This document shows, one piece after another, positions 11,715 to 25,300 of a stretch of 64,000 nt of DNA. The notes under the pieces are model-generated. The model was given only the letters and a program-made list of their open reading frames with translations, was not told where the DNA came from and did not search any database. The stretch lies in contig CM041196.1 in NCBI GenBank assembly GCA_023078555.1, forward strand, positions 6,707,985-6,771,984. The letters run 5' to 3'. This stretch comes from Ulva prolifera. Its lineage: Eukaryota > Chlorophyta > Ulvophyceae > Ulvales > Ulvaceae. Both the position numbers and the translations under genes were made by a program. The first letter of the stretch is position 1; every line of letters starts with the position of its first letter.

Positions 11715-12769
11715 CTCATGTTGTGTGGCGTGATGTGTGTGTGAGTGCGCCGGTGTGCAAGTTCTCACACCATCGGCGTGCAGGATCGGTGTGAGCGGTT
11801 GGAGAGCATCTGCGCCGAGGCGATGGCGTGTGGGCTGCTGCCCATCACCATTGGCTGGGTGGCTGCAGTGCACACTTGTGTTGCGCGACAGACCAACCCG
11901 CGTGCCTCTCTGGCGGTGTCGCTGACCATCAACGAGAGCATGGAGTCTATCATGCAAGGGCGCCCTCTGGTCGATGTCGGCAATGATGTCACTCTCGCTC
12001 ACGTCCACATTGCATCGTGCGACCCCCACTCTTCCTGTTGCTTGCGTCCGCCTGCGTCGTTGCTGTCTGGTTCTTCCGGCAGTGGATCCTATCTCGTCAT
12101 CAGTGGTGCAGCTGCCTCGCCATACTGTTGTCCGCACAGCATTACATAATTCAATCTGCACGCTGGTTCAAATATGTACATATGGCAGTGAATGTTGTAT
12201 TGCATATGCCTTGCGATGGCTGTTGCCCGTACAGCATCAACATAGTTTGCTCTGCACACAGCCTGGCCGGCTTGCATGGCCATATGGTGAGAGGCTCATG
12301 TGCTGATGGCTTGTTTGGCGTGTGCAGGACGGAGGTGGCGGGGCTGAGCTGCACAGCCGGACTCAAAGACAGCATCCCAACCGTGGTTGCCAACAAGGAG
12401 GCCACTCTGTCTGAGCTCAAAACAGAGATAGATCACCTCGAGGCCGGCCTGGACCATGTGAAGGCCCTGCTGGAGGTGTCGATCAGTGCAGCCGGAGGCG
12501 TGGAGCGGCTCCCCAGTGGCACTGCCGACATGCACCGATTCACTGTGCATGCAGCCAGCGAGATCGAGGCGCTGCGCACAAGGGAGCGTGCCCTTCCGGC
12601 CATGATCACACGCATGCTGCAGCGGTACAGCCAGAAAGTGCCGAAGGACCTCCTCAGCATGCCAGCACCCTTCTGCAAAGGCGCTGCAGCCATCGCCCTG
12701 AGGCTGGATGCTGCATCGAAGGACCGCAAGGGCATTGAGGCCCTCAAAGCAGCTCTGCGACAAGGATGA
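9316..12769 (+). CDS. Formin-like protein, copy B (expanded FH1, FH2)
   Basis: Exons 9316-10868, 11251-11671, 11784-12043 and 12328-12769 join in phase to 891 codons from the first in-frame ATG. The frame is open upstream to 9244, so further 5' exons are possible. Residues 1-175 are Ala/Pro-rich and low in complexity. The FH1 follows: ten copies of a 20-residue unit (GSKCKGAQGS plus APPPPAPPLP), then a PPPPPPKRK stretch. FH2 starts in exon 2 (KQNLGILLSTLKRADIDVA) and ends with the long helices of exon 4. The expected activity is profilin-assisted actin filament elongation; ten profilin-type proline tracts would give a long FH1 arm. The intron 3 donor is placed by phase and would be GC rather than GT. 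FH2 is divergent: the GNYMN motif and lasso Trp are not evident. Confidence 0.85.
9841..10440 (+). repeat. Ten-unit 60-bp tandem array in FH1 of formin B
   Basis: Ten consecutive 60-bp units each encode one 20-residue FH1 module. They are identical except at one short site: most units read GGGGCCCAGGG there, units 6, 9 and 10 read GGATCCCAAGG (Ser instead of Ala), and unit 1 has its own variant. Units 4-6 and 7-9 share the same order, a 180-bp higher-order period. A partial eleventh unit follows from 10441. Confidence 0.98.
11677..11707 (+). repeat. Poly(C) tract, 31 bases, formin B intron 2
   Basis: The run starts six bases inside the intron with donor at 11672. Copy A has only short C clusters at the same place. 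Confidence 0.98.
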
Positions 12770-12918
12770 TGACTCCAAGGCTGAGACACAAATAACGATG
12801 AGCGAGTTTAGCAAGGCGGCTGAAATGATGAAGAGTATGAGTAGTTGTAGTCCTGAGTGATGCGATTTGATTGAATTTTTACGAGATTAATGGAGGCGTT
12901 GACATGAAGAGGTTGCTG

Positions 12919-12923
12919 TGTAA
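12919..12923 (+). terminator. Candidate TGTAA polyadenylation signal, formin B
   Basis: TGTAA lies 150 bases after the stop, at the homologous position to 5143-5147. Confidence 0.4.
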
Positions 12924-13149
12924 CATCTGGCTTCAAGGCTGACATGCTGCTCCAGAGGATGCCACCCGCTGTCCCTGATGGGATGCAATAGTTCGGACGC
13001 ATCAGATGAGGCTGCAGCACGGTGCATGGTGTACGTGAGTGTCTGTCACATCCTGTCTTGCGTGTGTACTAACTTTGATTTCAAAGCATCACTGCAGCCG
13101 CCTACACTCACGGCTCACAGTAACAGGGTTCGCCAGACACACAGGCCTG

Positions 13150-13154
13150 TTACA
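13150..13154 (-). terminator. Candidate TGTAA polyadenylation signal, coiled-coil gene
   Basis: TGTAA on the minus strand, about 230 bases past the TGA at 13386. Confidence 0.3.
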
Positions 13155-13385
13155 GGTACCTGTGAGCAGGCGCCGGACTTCCTGGACCCACCCAGACCTC
13201 CAGCATGGCTTTGTCACTCCTTGCCCTCCTGGCAACCCATGCACCTTTGATACAAACATCAAACATCGCCCAGCGGGCGTGCCACAACAGTCACGACCCA
13301 GCACGCCCCTGTCACTTCTCCACACAAAGATCACGATCATTCTTAATCCCCAAAAAGCGCCTCTCCACAGGCCGTCCCCGGCAAC

Positions 13386-16300
13386 TCACACCGCGCCGGG
13401 CGCCCCGCCGGTGGTGTATCGGCCGGACAGGCTCACCTTGCTGGGGGGGCCCTGCAGCCGCGCCACCGCGGCAAGGAGGTCACTCATGCGGTCCTCCCAC
13501 TGCCGCTGTTCGTGCCGCGCGGCGTCGGCCTCCGCGCGCACCTCGGCGTCTGCGGCGGCCTCCGGCGGCCCCGGCAGGCGGCCAAGGATGTCGCGGTAGC
13601 GGCGCCGCAGCTGCGCGAGGTCGGCCGTCATGCTGCGGATGACCCCCGCCTGCTCCGACACGCTCTCGCCGCCTCCGCCACTCCTGCATGCACGCGCCGC
13701 ACCTTGCGCAGCCGTATCATTCAGCTGGGCTGCTTGTGCGCTGGGAGTGTGCTCCTCACGTCGGAGAGTGCACGTGTTCGTGCCCTCCTGGGGGAACTAG
13801 GTGCTGACGCACACTCACGAACACATTGGGTGCGGGCAGCCGCAATTACGCCTCGTCGCCGAGCCTGTGTGCGCGGCAGGTCAGGTCATACCCCTGATCC
13901 CAAAGCACGACCATTGGTACACGGTGGACTGGCAATACTCTGATTTCTCCACACTAGACATACTCCATGCATGTATGTATGTGCAATCTGGCGCAGGGCG
14001 TGCAATGTTGGGGGGGGGGGGGGGGGGGGGGGGCACCGCGAGAGTGAGTCCACGATCTTGTCAAGGCGAGCGAGGCGGTCGCGGCTGCGGTCGCACTTCT
14101 CCACCAGCCCGGCCACCGCGTCGCGCACCTTCCCGACCGTCGCGAACCGCCGCGATGCGCCCGCGGCGCTGCCGCCATCCGTCAGGCCGGTGCGCGACAG
14201 CATCGAGGCGGTGGGGAAGCTGAGCAGCGCGGGCGTCGCGGCAACGTGCCGGGGCGGGGCCGGCGTGAGGCCCTCCGTCCCCGGGATGCTGCGGGATATC
14301 CGCCCGGGGGGCCCCGCGACGGTGTGCGGCGGCTGCATCGGCTCTGCGGCAGCGCCTGCCGGGGCGGCTATGGCCACCTGGTGCCGTGCAGGGCCGGATG
14401 TCCTGCAGAGGCCGCCGCGTCATCGTGTGGGGCGCGGCAGGTTGTGTGTAGCCTGTGTCGTTACTGCCGCACTGGCTCTCGCAACGCCCTCGCACGGCTG
14501 TCAAGAGCATGGAAGGCAATGATACTGCTGTTGTTTGGTTGATTTGAGGCAGAGGAATGCATGATTTCAGGTCGAGGGGCTCAGTGTGGCAAGTCCACAA
14601 GCGATTCAGTGTGGCAGAGCGTGTCAGCTTACTCAGCAGCAGATCAATATGTGGATATGGAACGCACAGGTGTGCCTGAGCGCTGGAGGCTGTCAGGCCT
14701 GAAAGGCGCTCCTGTGTCAGTGACTGCAGCAACGCAACGTCTCGCCACGCGGCTTGAGAAGTCTGCGACCCCTGCAAGCGCCAGCAGCAGATGTCAGCGT
14801 GGCCACAGCTTACATCACCATGGCAGTCATTCCACACACTTGCGTGCGCGTGCGCACGCTCGCGCACGCACACTCTCACACACCCAGCCGCCTGAAGATC
14901 CGGCGATTGTGCCACGCTCTCACACTGTGCTGCATGTGCACTAAGCAAATTACAACTGCCTCCACCGTTGACATCACAGGCCGTGTCCAGTACATGGTGG
15001 AACAGAAGACTGAAAACATCCGAAATTTACAGCAAAAGATTCTTGCTCGCATCAATGCTTGCGTCGGAGTACACATCGGGGTGTAGGGCGCAGGCGTACC
15101 GAGCGCGGGAGGGCCGGGGGGGTGACACCGACGGCAGTCGCGGGCGCCGCAGCCGCAGCGTTTGCGAACGACACCTCTGACACCACCTGCAACGCCGCCG
15201 GTGTCTGCAGCTGCCTCGTGTGGTGCTGCTGTGCCGAGGCCTGCAACGCACGAGCCTGTGTTCACCACCTGCGCTTGCACTAATCACGTGCACCTGCCTA
15301 CGGCGCTGTGTATGGTGGACTAACTACTTCTACTAATTAACTCTGCATCGCTGTAGACTCGAGCCCTCTCAGCGCATGCCAATCAACTTACAATTCGCTC
15401 TTATCCGTTGAATTCGCGGAGCTGAAGTGATTGGCAGCGCAGAGCTGTATGGGTTTCAGAGGCTAGCGATGAGGAGGTTCTGACATGCAACCTGCGGTGC
15501 TGTTCCGCAATGAGGTGCCGCATGCGCGAGTGGTGAGATAACCGCCAGCGGTACACGGGAGATCGCACCGCAGCCACATCCGCCTGCTCCGCCGCAGTGT
15601 CGGCTGCAGGCCAGCCGCCGGCGCCTTGCCAGCCGTCAGGCCCGGCGCCTAGGTGGCGCGCGACCAATCCGGGGGTGGTGCGGGCTTGGGGGAGCCCCGC
15701 CCCAAACGCCACCGGCGTGTCCACGGGCGACGGCGACGCATGCAGCCGCGGCGGCGGCGCCGTCAGTGCGGCGGCGACATGGCGCTCCTGCAGCAGGCTG
15801 GCCTGCAGGTCCCGCACCTGCTGCTCCCGCTGCACTGTCGCCGCCTGCTGCTCCTGCAGCCTGTCCAGCCCCTCCTGCACGCACACCATGGGCCATGAAG
15901 CAGCATCTTCCGGAGCCCTCTAACAGGCCGCCACAACCACCGCAGAGCTGCACTTGTCCTACTTCTGCCGTTTTACACGATGCTCAGGCGTGACACGCTG
16001 GAGAAGAAGCCGGTCGCGTGATTCTCCCGCACAAGTTCAACGGCTTGAATGTGGCTAAAGCCCTTTGATGCCAGTCTGGGTCAAGCACCTGTGCGAGGCC
16101 ACCACAGGCCGCGGCCGAAGTGCATGTACAGGGGTGTGGGTGTGTCTCGCACCTGCAGCTGCTGCTCCAGGCTGCGCTGCTTTTCTTGCTGCTCGGCAAG
16201 CTGGCCGCGGGCCTCCGTGGCGGCGGTCTCAGCGGCCTGGAGCTCACGCTCGCGCCTCGACACATCTGCCTGCTGCTCTGCCACCTCCGCCTTGTCAGCC

Positions 16301-19300
16301 GTGAGCTTCTGCACAGAAACAGATCAGAATTGCATGCCGTGCCCCGCCATTCCGGGCAGCCATCAGCTGTGCCACATAGACTGCACTGTGGCGCCACATG
16401 CTGACCAGTCGCAGAACCTGTGGTGTAGCTAGGGTGTGCTTTGTGACTGAGTGAATACTGCGGTGCTACCTGCACTCCGGCGTTGTTCTTGTGAGACACA
16501 GATCCTGATCGCTTGTGGGTGGTGGCATGCAGTACCAGCACTCCCCCACTCCCACACTCCCACACACACGGGGAGACATAATCCCACAAGACACTGCACG
16601 CCACACACAAGTGCCATCGACGCAGGCGCAGCTCCGCACCAGCCGCTCCTCGTGCAGTTCGTTCCGCCGCTGCTCCAGGTCAGCGACGCGGCGCTCCGCG
16701 GCCGCGGCCGCCACCTCCGCATCCCTCCGCCGACCCTGCAGCTCCTCCACCTCCACCCGCAGCTCCTGCAGCTGCTCCTGCGTCGCCCGCCGAGCGCGCT
16801 CGCTCTCCTCAGAGTACCCCCGCACGCGCCGCTCCGCAGCCTCCAGCTCGCGGGCGCGCCGGTCAAGGTCGTTCCGGGCGGCCTCGCGCTCGCCGCCGCG
16901 CGCCTCAAGAGCCCGCTCGCGCTCCGCGATCGCGCGCTCGCGGTCGCCCATGGCACGCTCACGCTCCCGCACGTCGGTGCGCGCGGCTGCTGCCTCCTCC
17001 TCTCGCGCCGTGAGTGCCGCCTCGCGGTCCGCGAGCTCGCGTTGCGCCCGCTCCGCTTCTTTCCGCCGCAGCTCCGCCTTCTCTGCCGCTTGAGCGATTT
17101 CCTGCCGCTGTGTCTGCACACACCGTGCGGTCTCGCGTGAGATGGCCGCTCAGTCGACAGTCAGACCAGTCCAACCGCATTCAGACACCCCGCATCGACG
17201 CTAGGCTTCCAAAACCAATATATGACCACGATCGCCTAGGCCTGACCCGCCAGCCACCTTCACACATGTTATGGCACACCCAGACATTGTCAAACAATCC
17301 AGGCCCTCCGTGGCGCTGTAGCCGGATCACCATCACACAAGCATGCTTGCCGATGCCCTACACATGCCCTGGCTGATGCGACGTTGCTACCCCCCCCCCC
17401 CCCTTTTTTCTTGTAACACATGCCTTCGATATTCAGCCACACAACTCGATGGACAGGACATAAGCCATTCCAGGGAGGAGGCCAGCGCACCTGCAGCTCC
17501 TCCATGACGGACTGCATGCTGCTGTGTGCTGTGCGCAGGTCGCCATCCTTCGCGGCGGCCGCCTCCTCTCGCTCCTGCAGCTGCGCCTCCCGCTTCGCGG
17601 CCACAGCGCGCGCCTCCCGGCCTTCAGCGAGGGCCTGGGCCGCCTCTGACGCGGCCGCGGCCGCTGCGGCGCGCTGCTCCTCTGCAGCGGCTTTCGCGGC
17701 TGCCGCCTCGTCCGCAGCTGCCTCCGCCTGGTCAACCCCGCATATCCAACTCAGCGACAATGGCGGACTCAAATGAAGCTGTGCTGGAGGTGCGTGCCCT
17801 CGAAATGACAGCCGTGATGAGCGGGTCACACGCACAAGCACATAGCAGGCGGAGGTGCATCGTGGAGTGCAGCATGCCAAGTACACATCAGAGGCGCCAG
17901 GCGAGGCACGGCTCCACTCATGGAGATGAGAAGTCGCCAACCCTCCGGAAAGTGCAACTAAGCCGTGCAAGCAGTCAGCCATGAGCATGAGCGCTACCTT
18001 GCGCTGCGCTGCCCGCAGGTCCCTCCGCTGTGCGTCCGCGTCCTGCTCCCAGGTCGACAGCTCCCGCCGGGCTTGCTTCACCCTCTCCTCGGCCGCCTCT
18101 GCTGCGGCCTCTCGGGCGGCTGCTGCCGCCTCACGGGCAGACGCCGCCTCTGCCGCCGCCGCCGACTCAGCAGCCGCCGCTGCGGCCGTGGCGGCCCGCG
18201 CCTCTGCGGCTTCAGCCTCGGCGACCCGCTCCGCTGCCAACCGCTGCTGGTCGTCCAGCTGGGCGCGTAGGTCTTGCAGCTCGGCGTTGGTCTGCCCCAG
18301 GAGCTGCCGTTGCCTCTCAAGGTCCTGTAGCATGCCGTGAGCATTGCAACTCAATCGAACAGCAGGCGACGAGCACAGACCGATACGCAAATTCGGCCAG
18401 AGCAGGCGACGCAGAAGATGGACAAAGCAAGCAGCAGTCAAATGTTGTACCCAGGTGGCAGCTGCAAAACAGCCGGTACTCGGATTCATTCGCAGTAGCC
18501 AGAATGCAGGTCTATATTGGGCAATCTGTTCCTGCACATCTTCACAGCAGCATGCCCAATGTCAGGAGACTGTGTTGAATCAAGATCCTCTCAGCAGCGA
18601 CAACAGCAGGCGATCATATCGCAGTGCCCACCTGCTCATGGCTGGAGGCCTGCACCTCAGCCTGAGCGACACTTCGTTCCCGCCGCTCTGCATCAGCTTG
18701 GGCAGCTGCAGCTGCGTCCCTCAGCGCAGAACACTCCACTTGCACCTGCTGCCTGAACGCACCAACGCTGGTCGTGACATCCCCGCACAGGATGCCCCAT
18801 CCCTGGGGTGTGGCGACAACACACCATACCTTCGTCAAACACTCCAACACTGACATGATTCTGCAGTGGAGACCTATGGAACCAACAATACAGAAGACAC
18901 CTGCACCTCCAATTCACACAGTCCCTAGCACTACTGTGCTCATGCGAAACAGTCTAGATCATGCCCTTGACATTTTGACGCAATCCGGCAGAGCAAGAGA
19001 TGGCGGCCTCGGCATCCCACAGTACGCCGCTGCAATGTCATCTCGTGCGCAATTCTGCAGTTGCGAGGCGGGTGTGCTTCGCAGTGCGCACCTCTCCCGC
19101 TCCAGTGCTGTTTCGGCCTCCTGTGCGGCTTCGAGCGAGGCGGCTGACCGCCGCTGGGCCTCGGCCACGGCGGCCTCACGTTCCTTGAGCTGCGCCTGCG
19201 CCGCTGAGAGGTTCGCGCTGATGTGCTCGGCGTGCTGCCGCAGCGCCCGGACATCGCCGCGGAGCACCTCCTTGCTCTCGGCACCCTGCAATACCTCCAC

Positions 19301-22300
19301 ATGCGTTCAGTGGGGTATGACGGCAGCGGACACATCCCGGTGCAGCATCGCTGCGCTGCTCAGAGAGGGCGTCCCCGCTCATGAAACCATGAAAGTCTGC
19401 TGCTCCACACCAACAGGAGCTCATGACTGCGGATGGATTGCTGCACCGTTGAGGAGCCGAGGCAATGGCTTGACAGCATGGGACAAGAAGGTTGCTCCAG
19501 TGCTGTCTTGAAGCTGCAGATGAGGACTTGTGGCGCGGCATTGTCCAACCCAATGCAAGAGCACACACAGCAATGTCACACCAGCCGGAGCTTAGCAATG
19601 CTACCGCAGACTGACTGTTAATGGCATATATAAGGGCCTCAGAGCAGTGCTCCTGGGAAGCTCCACGCTTGCGCACAAAGCGAGCTGCCAGAGCCGATGC
19701 CGTCCGTTCCACAGGAGTGCACAAGGTCACAAGGACCTGCAGGGACGGACCTTGAGGCCACCCATGGCCAGCAGCGACCGCTCGGCGGCAGAGTCGTCGG
19801 AGCGTACGCGCCCCAGAGTGTTCTGCAGCTCCCCAAGGACGGCGCCCTCCGCCCCGGCCTGCCCGAGGGCGGCGAGCGTGGCCTCAAGCGCCGCCACCGC
19901 CGCCACGGCGTCCCGCATCTCCTCCTCCTGCCGCCGCATCTCCTCGAAGCGGACCTCCACGTCGTTGCGGCAGGCATGCAGCTCCTCCAGGAGATTTCTT
20001 GCGTTCTCTTCTGTCGCCGCAGCTGCCTGCGTGCGTTCCTGCACAGCAAAATATTCTCATGTTGCATGCAGAGCTTGAGATGTCTGATACAGTCCGGACG
20101 TACACCTCCGCATGACACGGCATCTCTGCGGAAGTGCATACAGCACGCACGCCTGCAGAATGCACAACGACCACGCGATGCCACAATCAGTCAGTACTGA
20201 AGATACACTCGATCATGTGCTGATTGCATCAGATTATACGCATGCATGCTCTGCCAACCTGTGTGCTCGTCCAACAGCATCCTCTCACAGGTCGTTAGCT
20301 CAATGCAGGCCATGCTGGGGTCGATGGCCGCACATTGGTGTGGGCAGAGCGCAGGCCACACGAGGGCGAAACACGTCCAATTTCCGTGACTTTACGAGAG
20401 CCAACAGGGCTGGAGGTCACAGGAGCGCACCTCGATCTCGGCTGCCGTGCGCACAGCGCTGGCCCGGTCCTCCTGCAGCTGCTGCAAGAGGTGGTTCGCA
20501 TGGGCATCGCGGCTGGAGGCAGCCTCGGTGAGGGCGTGCGCCTCCGCCTCCCGCCGCGCCGCCTCCTCCTCCCGCGCGGTCACCGCCGTCTCTCGCCCAT
20601 GCACACTCTCACTGCGATCCGCCACCGCAGCCGCCTGCTCATCCAGTGCCTGTCGCTCCCTGCGGACGTCCTCACGTGCCTGTATACCCAAACCAGCTGC
20701 TATTCCCACATCCACGCTAGTGCACCCCTCCTGAACTCCATTGGCTCATGCACCACAAACTCGCAGGAGCAGCTGGCCTGTCGTTCCTGACAGGTACGCG
20801 AGAGGCACCACAGCTACACAGGCATTGATTCGATAGCCTGCTGTATCTATTAGTTTGGACCCGTTCAGTCTTCTAGATCTGTATCGCATCCTGCTATATC
20901 AACTGCACACAAGCTGGTCATGCAACATGGCGGCCAGTGCAGCGCGACCTCGCTGTCACACACAGCGCCCACACCTGCTGTGCAGCACGTTCCGATTCCG
21001 AGGCGTTTGCGACCAGAGCCCTCGTCGCGGCGGCCTCCTGCTCCGCGGCATCCCGCTCCGCACGCACACGCGCCTCCTCAGCCTCCAGCTTCTCCGACGC
21101 TGCCTCAAGGTCCGCGGCGCGCTGCCTGATTGCAGCATCGTGCTCCTCCAGAGCAGCCCGAGCCTCAGCTATCTCTGTCTCCAAACGAGATAGCTCCTCG
21201 TGCCTGTCCTCTAGAAACTCCTGCACCCACTAACGGGTCCAGCTCCACACAATGGCTGCCAGCACGGTGTTTACACATGTCATGCACACCAGCATGCAGC
21301 CGCACAGGCTCTCATGGAATCACACTTTTTGTTGCGAGACAGCCTCTTCCTCCTCTGCCAGTCTCTGCAGCCGCGTATTTAGCTCCTCTTGCAGCTCCTG
21401 TGCAGCCTCCTCACGGTGTCGCAGCACGTCCCCAGCACTCCGCGCGTCCGCCTCGCGCTGCGCGACCGAGCCCTCACGCCGCAGTGCGTCCTCCTCCCGC
21501 TCCCGCAGCCCCTCCAGCCGCCGCTCACGGTCCTCCACCTCCCTCGTCATGGCCTGCAGCCGCGCCTCCTCCTCTGCGACTGCAGTCTCCCGCACGGCGA
21601 CCACCCCCTCTCGCGCGACCGCAGCTGCCGCGGCCGAGTCCGCTGCAGCGCGCTCCTCTCGAGCCGCCGCCGCGGCGGCCTCCTTCGCCTGCTGTGCCTC
21701 CTCTGCATCCGCTTGAGCCGCATTCGCGGCGGCCTGGCGGGCGGCCGCGGCCTGCTGCTGCTCCAGAGCGGATGCCGCACGCGCCTCCGCCTCCGCCGTC
21801 GCTGCCTGGCTGCGCTCTGCCTCGGCGCGGACCTCCGCGGCAAATACCGCCAGCGCCTCCTCTCGCTCTGCCAGCGCGTCAAGGTCGGACTGCATCGCCG
21901 CCTGCCGCGCCTGGAGCTCCGCGCTCGCGACGTCGAGCTCGCGCTCGCCTTCGGTGACGGCCTCCCGCCGCTGCCAGAGGTCCTTCTCTTCTGCAGCCAC
22001 TCGCTCCTGCACGCCACACACACATGACACTCTCACAGGTGCTCCAAGCCGGCGGAGCTTCAGTGCTACACCTCCTACACCTTCTGATGCCGCATCGATC
22101 CGATAGCCTCCCTGCTGCCACGGTTCATTGGACAAAACACAATCAGCATGAGACCTGGACCCATGGTGCGCCCTGGCGCCCCTGCTCTTGTTACAGGCTC
22201 TGAAGCCGCACCTTGGCCTCAGCCAGGCTCTCCTCGGCACGCTGCACTGCGTCACTGCGGCCGGTGAGTGCCGCCTCCACCTGCCGCAGCTCCGCGAGCC

Positions 22301-25300
22301 GCGCCTCGCGCTCCGCCAGCCGCCGCAGCGCCGAGCCCTGCCGCACGCCCTCCAGCTGCATCGACACCGCCCACTTCTGCAGCGCCGTCGAGTGCTCGAC
22401 GAGCGCGGCGCGCAGCGCGCTGCACGCGCCGAGAGACGCCGTCGGCGTGCCTGCGGCCTCCGCGGACGCCGTCAGCTCCGCCTGAACGGCTGCCGCCGCC
22501 GCCGCAGCCGCCGCTTGCAGGTCCTCCTGTGCACTTGAGGTCACCGATGAGCCCTCACTGAGCACTTGAGGTCACCGAGACCTGCCCCGGCGAAGCTACG
22601 CGTAGGTGATGCTGACAGTCCGTGCTGACTGAGACGGATTTAGACCGCAAACAATCGGCTTGGTGCAGCCAGTCTCGGGCATGCTAAAACACTGACATTT
22701 CACAGGCTCTGAGTGTTCACTGAGTGTCTTGAAAGCCCATCAACGCCCACCGGTTCAGGGTCTGGTCCAGGCTCGAAAGTCTGATCATGTGATGTGCATG
22801 TGATGATCACATGAATAGTACAGAAACAAAGCACACTATCACTGCATGGAAAAACACCATGAAACATAACACAGCTTTTCAATCAAATGTGCTCGATGCG
22901 AAGACCCAAAAAAACACAGACTAAAAACAACACCCTGCAGGCCGTACGGCTGACATACAGCGGTTCAAACAAACCTGGCCGCCCTTTACACCAACGCCTG
23001 AACCGGACATCGCAGATGTACGTACATTCGTGTTGACTCTGGTAAACAAACTCGACATAACAGCACGCGTTCGGTCCTTTATCAGTGAAAGTCGGATGTG
23101 TAGCGACCGTATCAGTGCAAGTCCGCTGTTAACGCAGCCGCACCTCGAAAGCCGGAGTCTGCAGGGCGTCCACGGGCACCCCGGCGTCGTCGGCGATAGC
23201 GCAGATGTGCTCCCGGATGAGGTCCCATGCGGCCTGCGCGCGGCTCTCGGCGCGGCCGCCGGCCTCCGCCACCGCCGTCATCTTGGCCGTCATCGAGTCC
23301 AAGGAATCCTTCAGGTCCTTCAGCTCCTGCAGACAGACTGCGCTCAGAGGAGATGCAGTGGCGTGCAGGGCCTGACCACGAGCCACATCAGGGCGGCAGC
23401 AGCAATCGCAATCGTCAATTTGATTCCAGCACTAGCCAGACTACGAAAGGTGCCTTGAATTTGGAAGGGTTGTGACCGATTCAGACACCCAGGTCCATGT
23501 GTTGAGGGGGCCGAGCACCTGGGCCCCGTCCCCCAGGCCCTACCATTGCACTGCCATATCGTGAACACTGTTGCCGGCCAGAAAGATCTGGGTGGTGAGC
23601 GTGTGGCTCCACCGGGAAGCTGCCCCAGCGTCCGACAGCTGCAGTGCTGGCTCGAAACCTCATCACTCAGTGATTGTACAAGCAGCGTCAGAATCATCCC
23701 GACTGACCGGGGCCCAAGACCCGCCACTGAGTCGATCATGGACTATGGGTCGCACCGTGATGGCAGAGGTGAGTGCCGTCGTCCGCTCATCGACGTCCTT
23801 GCGCGCCGCCGCGACGTCCTCTTGCAGCTGCAGGTTGATGCGCACGTTGCGGTCCACCTCCTCCTCTCGGGCCGCCACCTCCTGCTCCGTCTCCTACACT
23901 CACACCCACAGCGGTCCCGACATCGTTTGCTCTTGCTTACACTCTGAGATGAAATGACCTGGCCCCTCGAGATGCCATGGCCACCGGTCACCACACCAGC
24001 GGTGCCCAACTAGCACGCGTTTGAGCAATGCGATGACATAGCCACTAGCCCCGAATGGAGCTCACATGGAAACATGTTTCCAGCTCGTCATGCCGTGGCA
24101 AGCAAAGCTCTGCCAGGTGCACAGAGCAACGCTCACACAGCGTCCGAAGGCGGAGCGCTCACCTGCAGCGCGAGCATCGTCCTGCTGACCTCGTCCGCCT
24201 GCTCCTGCAGCTGCCGCTGCTGCTCCGCGAGCTCCTGCTGCAGCTCCTGCGTGGCGCGCTCCCGCCCCGCGACCGCCACCGCCCGCTCCTCCGTGTCCGC
24301 CTGCAGCGCCTCCAGCTCCCGCCGCGCCTCGCCCGCCTGCTCCTCTGCACGGCGCACCTGCGCGGCGCGGTCGTCCACCCGCACGCGCTCCGCCGCGAGG
24401 TCGCTCTTGAGCGTTGTGAGCTCCGCCTCCCGGTCCTTGAGCGCACGGTCCAGGGCCGCGAGGTCGGAGGACTTCTGGTCGAGGGCGGACGCGCGCGTCG
24501 CGGCTGCGGTGGCCGATGTCGCCTCGGCCTTCTCAGCGGCCGCACGGATCGCCGCGGCGGCCTCGCTGTCGGCCGCCGCCTGCCGCTCGCGGTCCTTCAT
24601 GTTGTCCTCGCGCCTCTGAAGCTTCGCCTGCCATTCCTACACACGCCAAAAGCATCGCCTCAGCCTCTGCATCGCAGCTGCCTCCTTATTGAACCATCGT
24701 TTCAGCGTGACGCGAGCTTTTGGCATCGGCTCTTTAGGCTCGATCAGAGAGAGTCCCCGCCGTTAACCTCACGCTCAGAGTGAGGCTCTCATGCAACAGC
24801 CCCGAAAGCGTGCCGGCCCAGTACGAGCACCCGGACATAGCAGCCCTGCTCCACACCTGGAGCACCTTCTCCTGTTCCGCGACCTGCTTCGCGACGTCGG
24901 CCTTCATGTTGTCACGCCAGTCCTTCAGCCGCGCCTCATGGGCTTCCAGGCTGCGCTGGTGCTCCCGCAGCTCGTCACGGGTCACGTCGTTCGCCTTGCT
25001 CGTCTCCAGAGCCACGTCCAGGTCCGCCCGCAGGCGCTCCCGCCCGCTGTTCAGCTCCTTGCTGGTCGCCTCCAGCTCGGCGGCCAGCGCCGCAAGCCGG
25101 CGGTCCTCTGCCTGCAGAAGGAGGACCCACCTGGCTCAGCAGAGCCTGGAACAATGAGGATATCCTAGGATTGGCAGCGTGTCCAGACGAGCAGGGAGCT
25201 GCCTGGTTGCCTTGAATGTGCTGGAAGTAGGCTCGATCATGGTTGGCACAGCACTGCACGGCTGTGGCATGTTTCCGGCCAAGGCTGCCTGCAGCTGCGG

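Larger units (their letters stand above)
7355..13355 (+). repeat. Segmental duplication, unit B
   Basis: This is the second, longer copy of unit A. The extra length comes mainly from the 60-bp FH1 array and a 31-base poly(C) tract. A 1.8-kb unrelated spacer separates it from unit A. Its right edge lies in the short interval between the convergent formin B and coiled-coil genes. Confidence 0.9.
12770..13385. other. Convergent intergenic interval
   Basis: This is the 3' flank of formin B and of the coiled-coil gene, homologous to 4998-5570 of unit A. No gene seen. TGTAA occurs at 12919-12923 (+ strand, conserved with copy A) and at 13150-13154 (- strand, about 230 bases beyond the coiled-coil stop); both are candidate poly(A) signals. 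Confidence 0.6.

Noticed and set aside
16451..17140. Leu/Arg-rich + strand ORF
   Set aside because: Shadow of a coiled-coil exon at 16640-17113; no independent signal.
21130..21957. 275-codon + strand Pro-rich ORF
   Set aside because: It lies antisense to Ala/Glu-rich coiled-coil exons; GC-rich codons read backwards give Pro/Ala/Arg-rich frames. It crosses intron positions of the minus gene without motifs.
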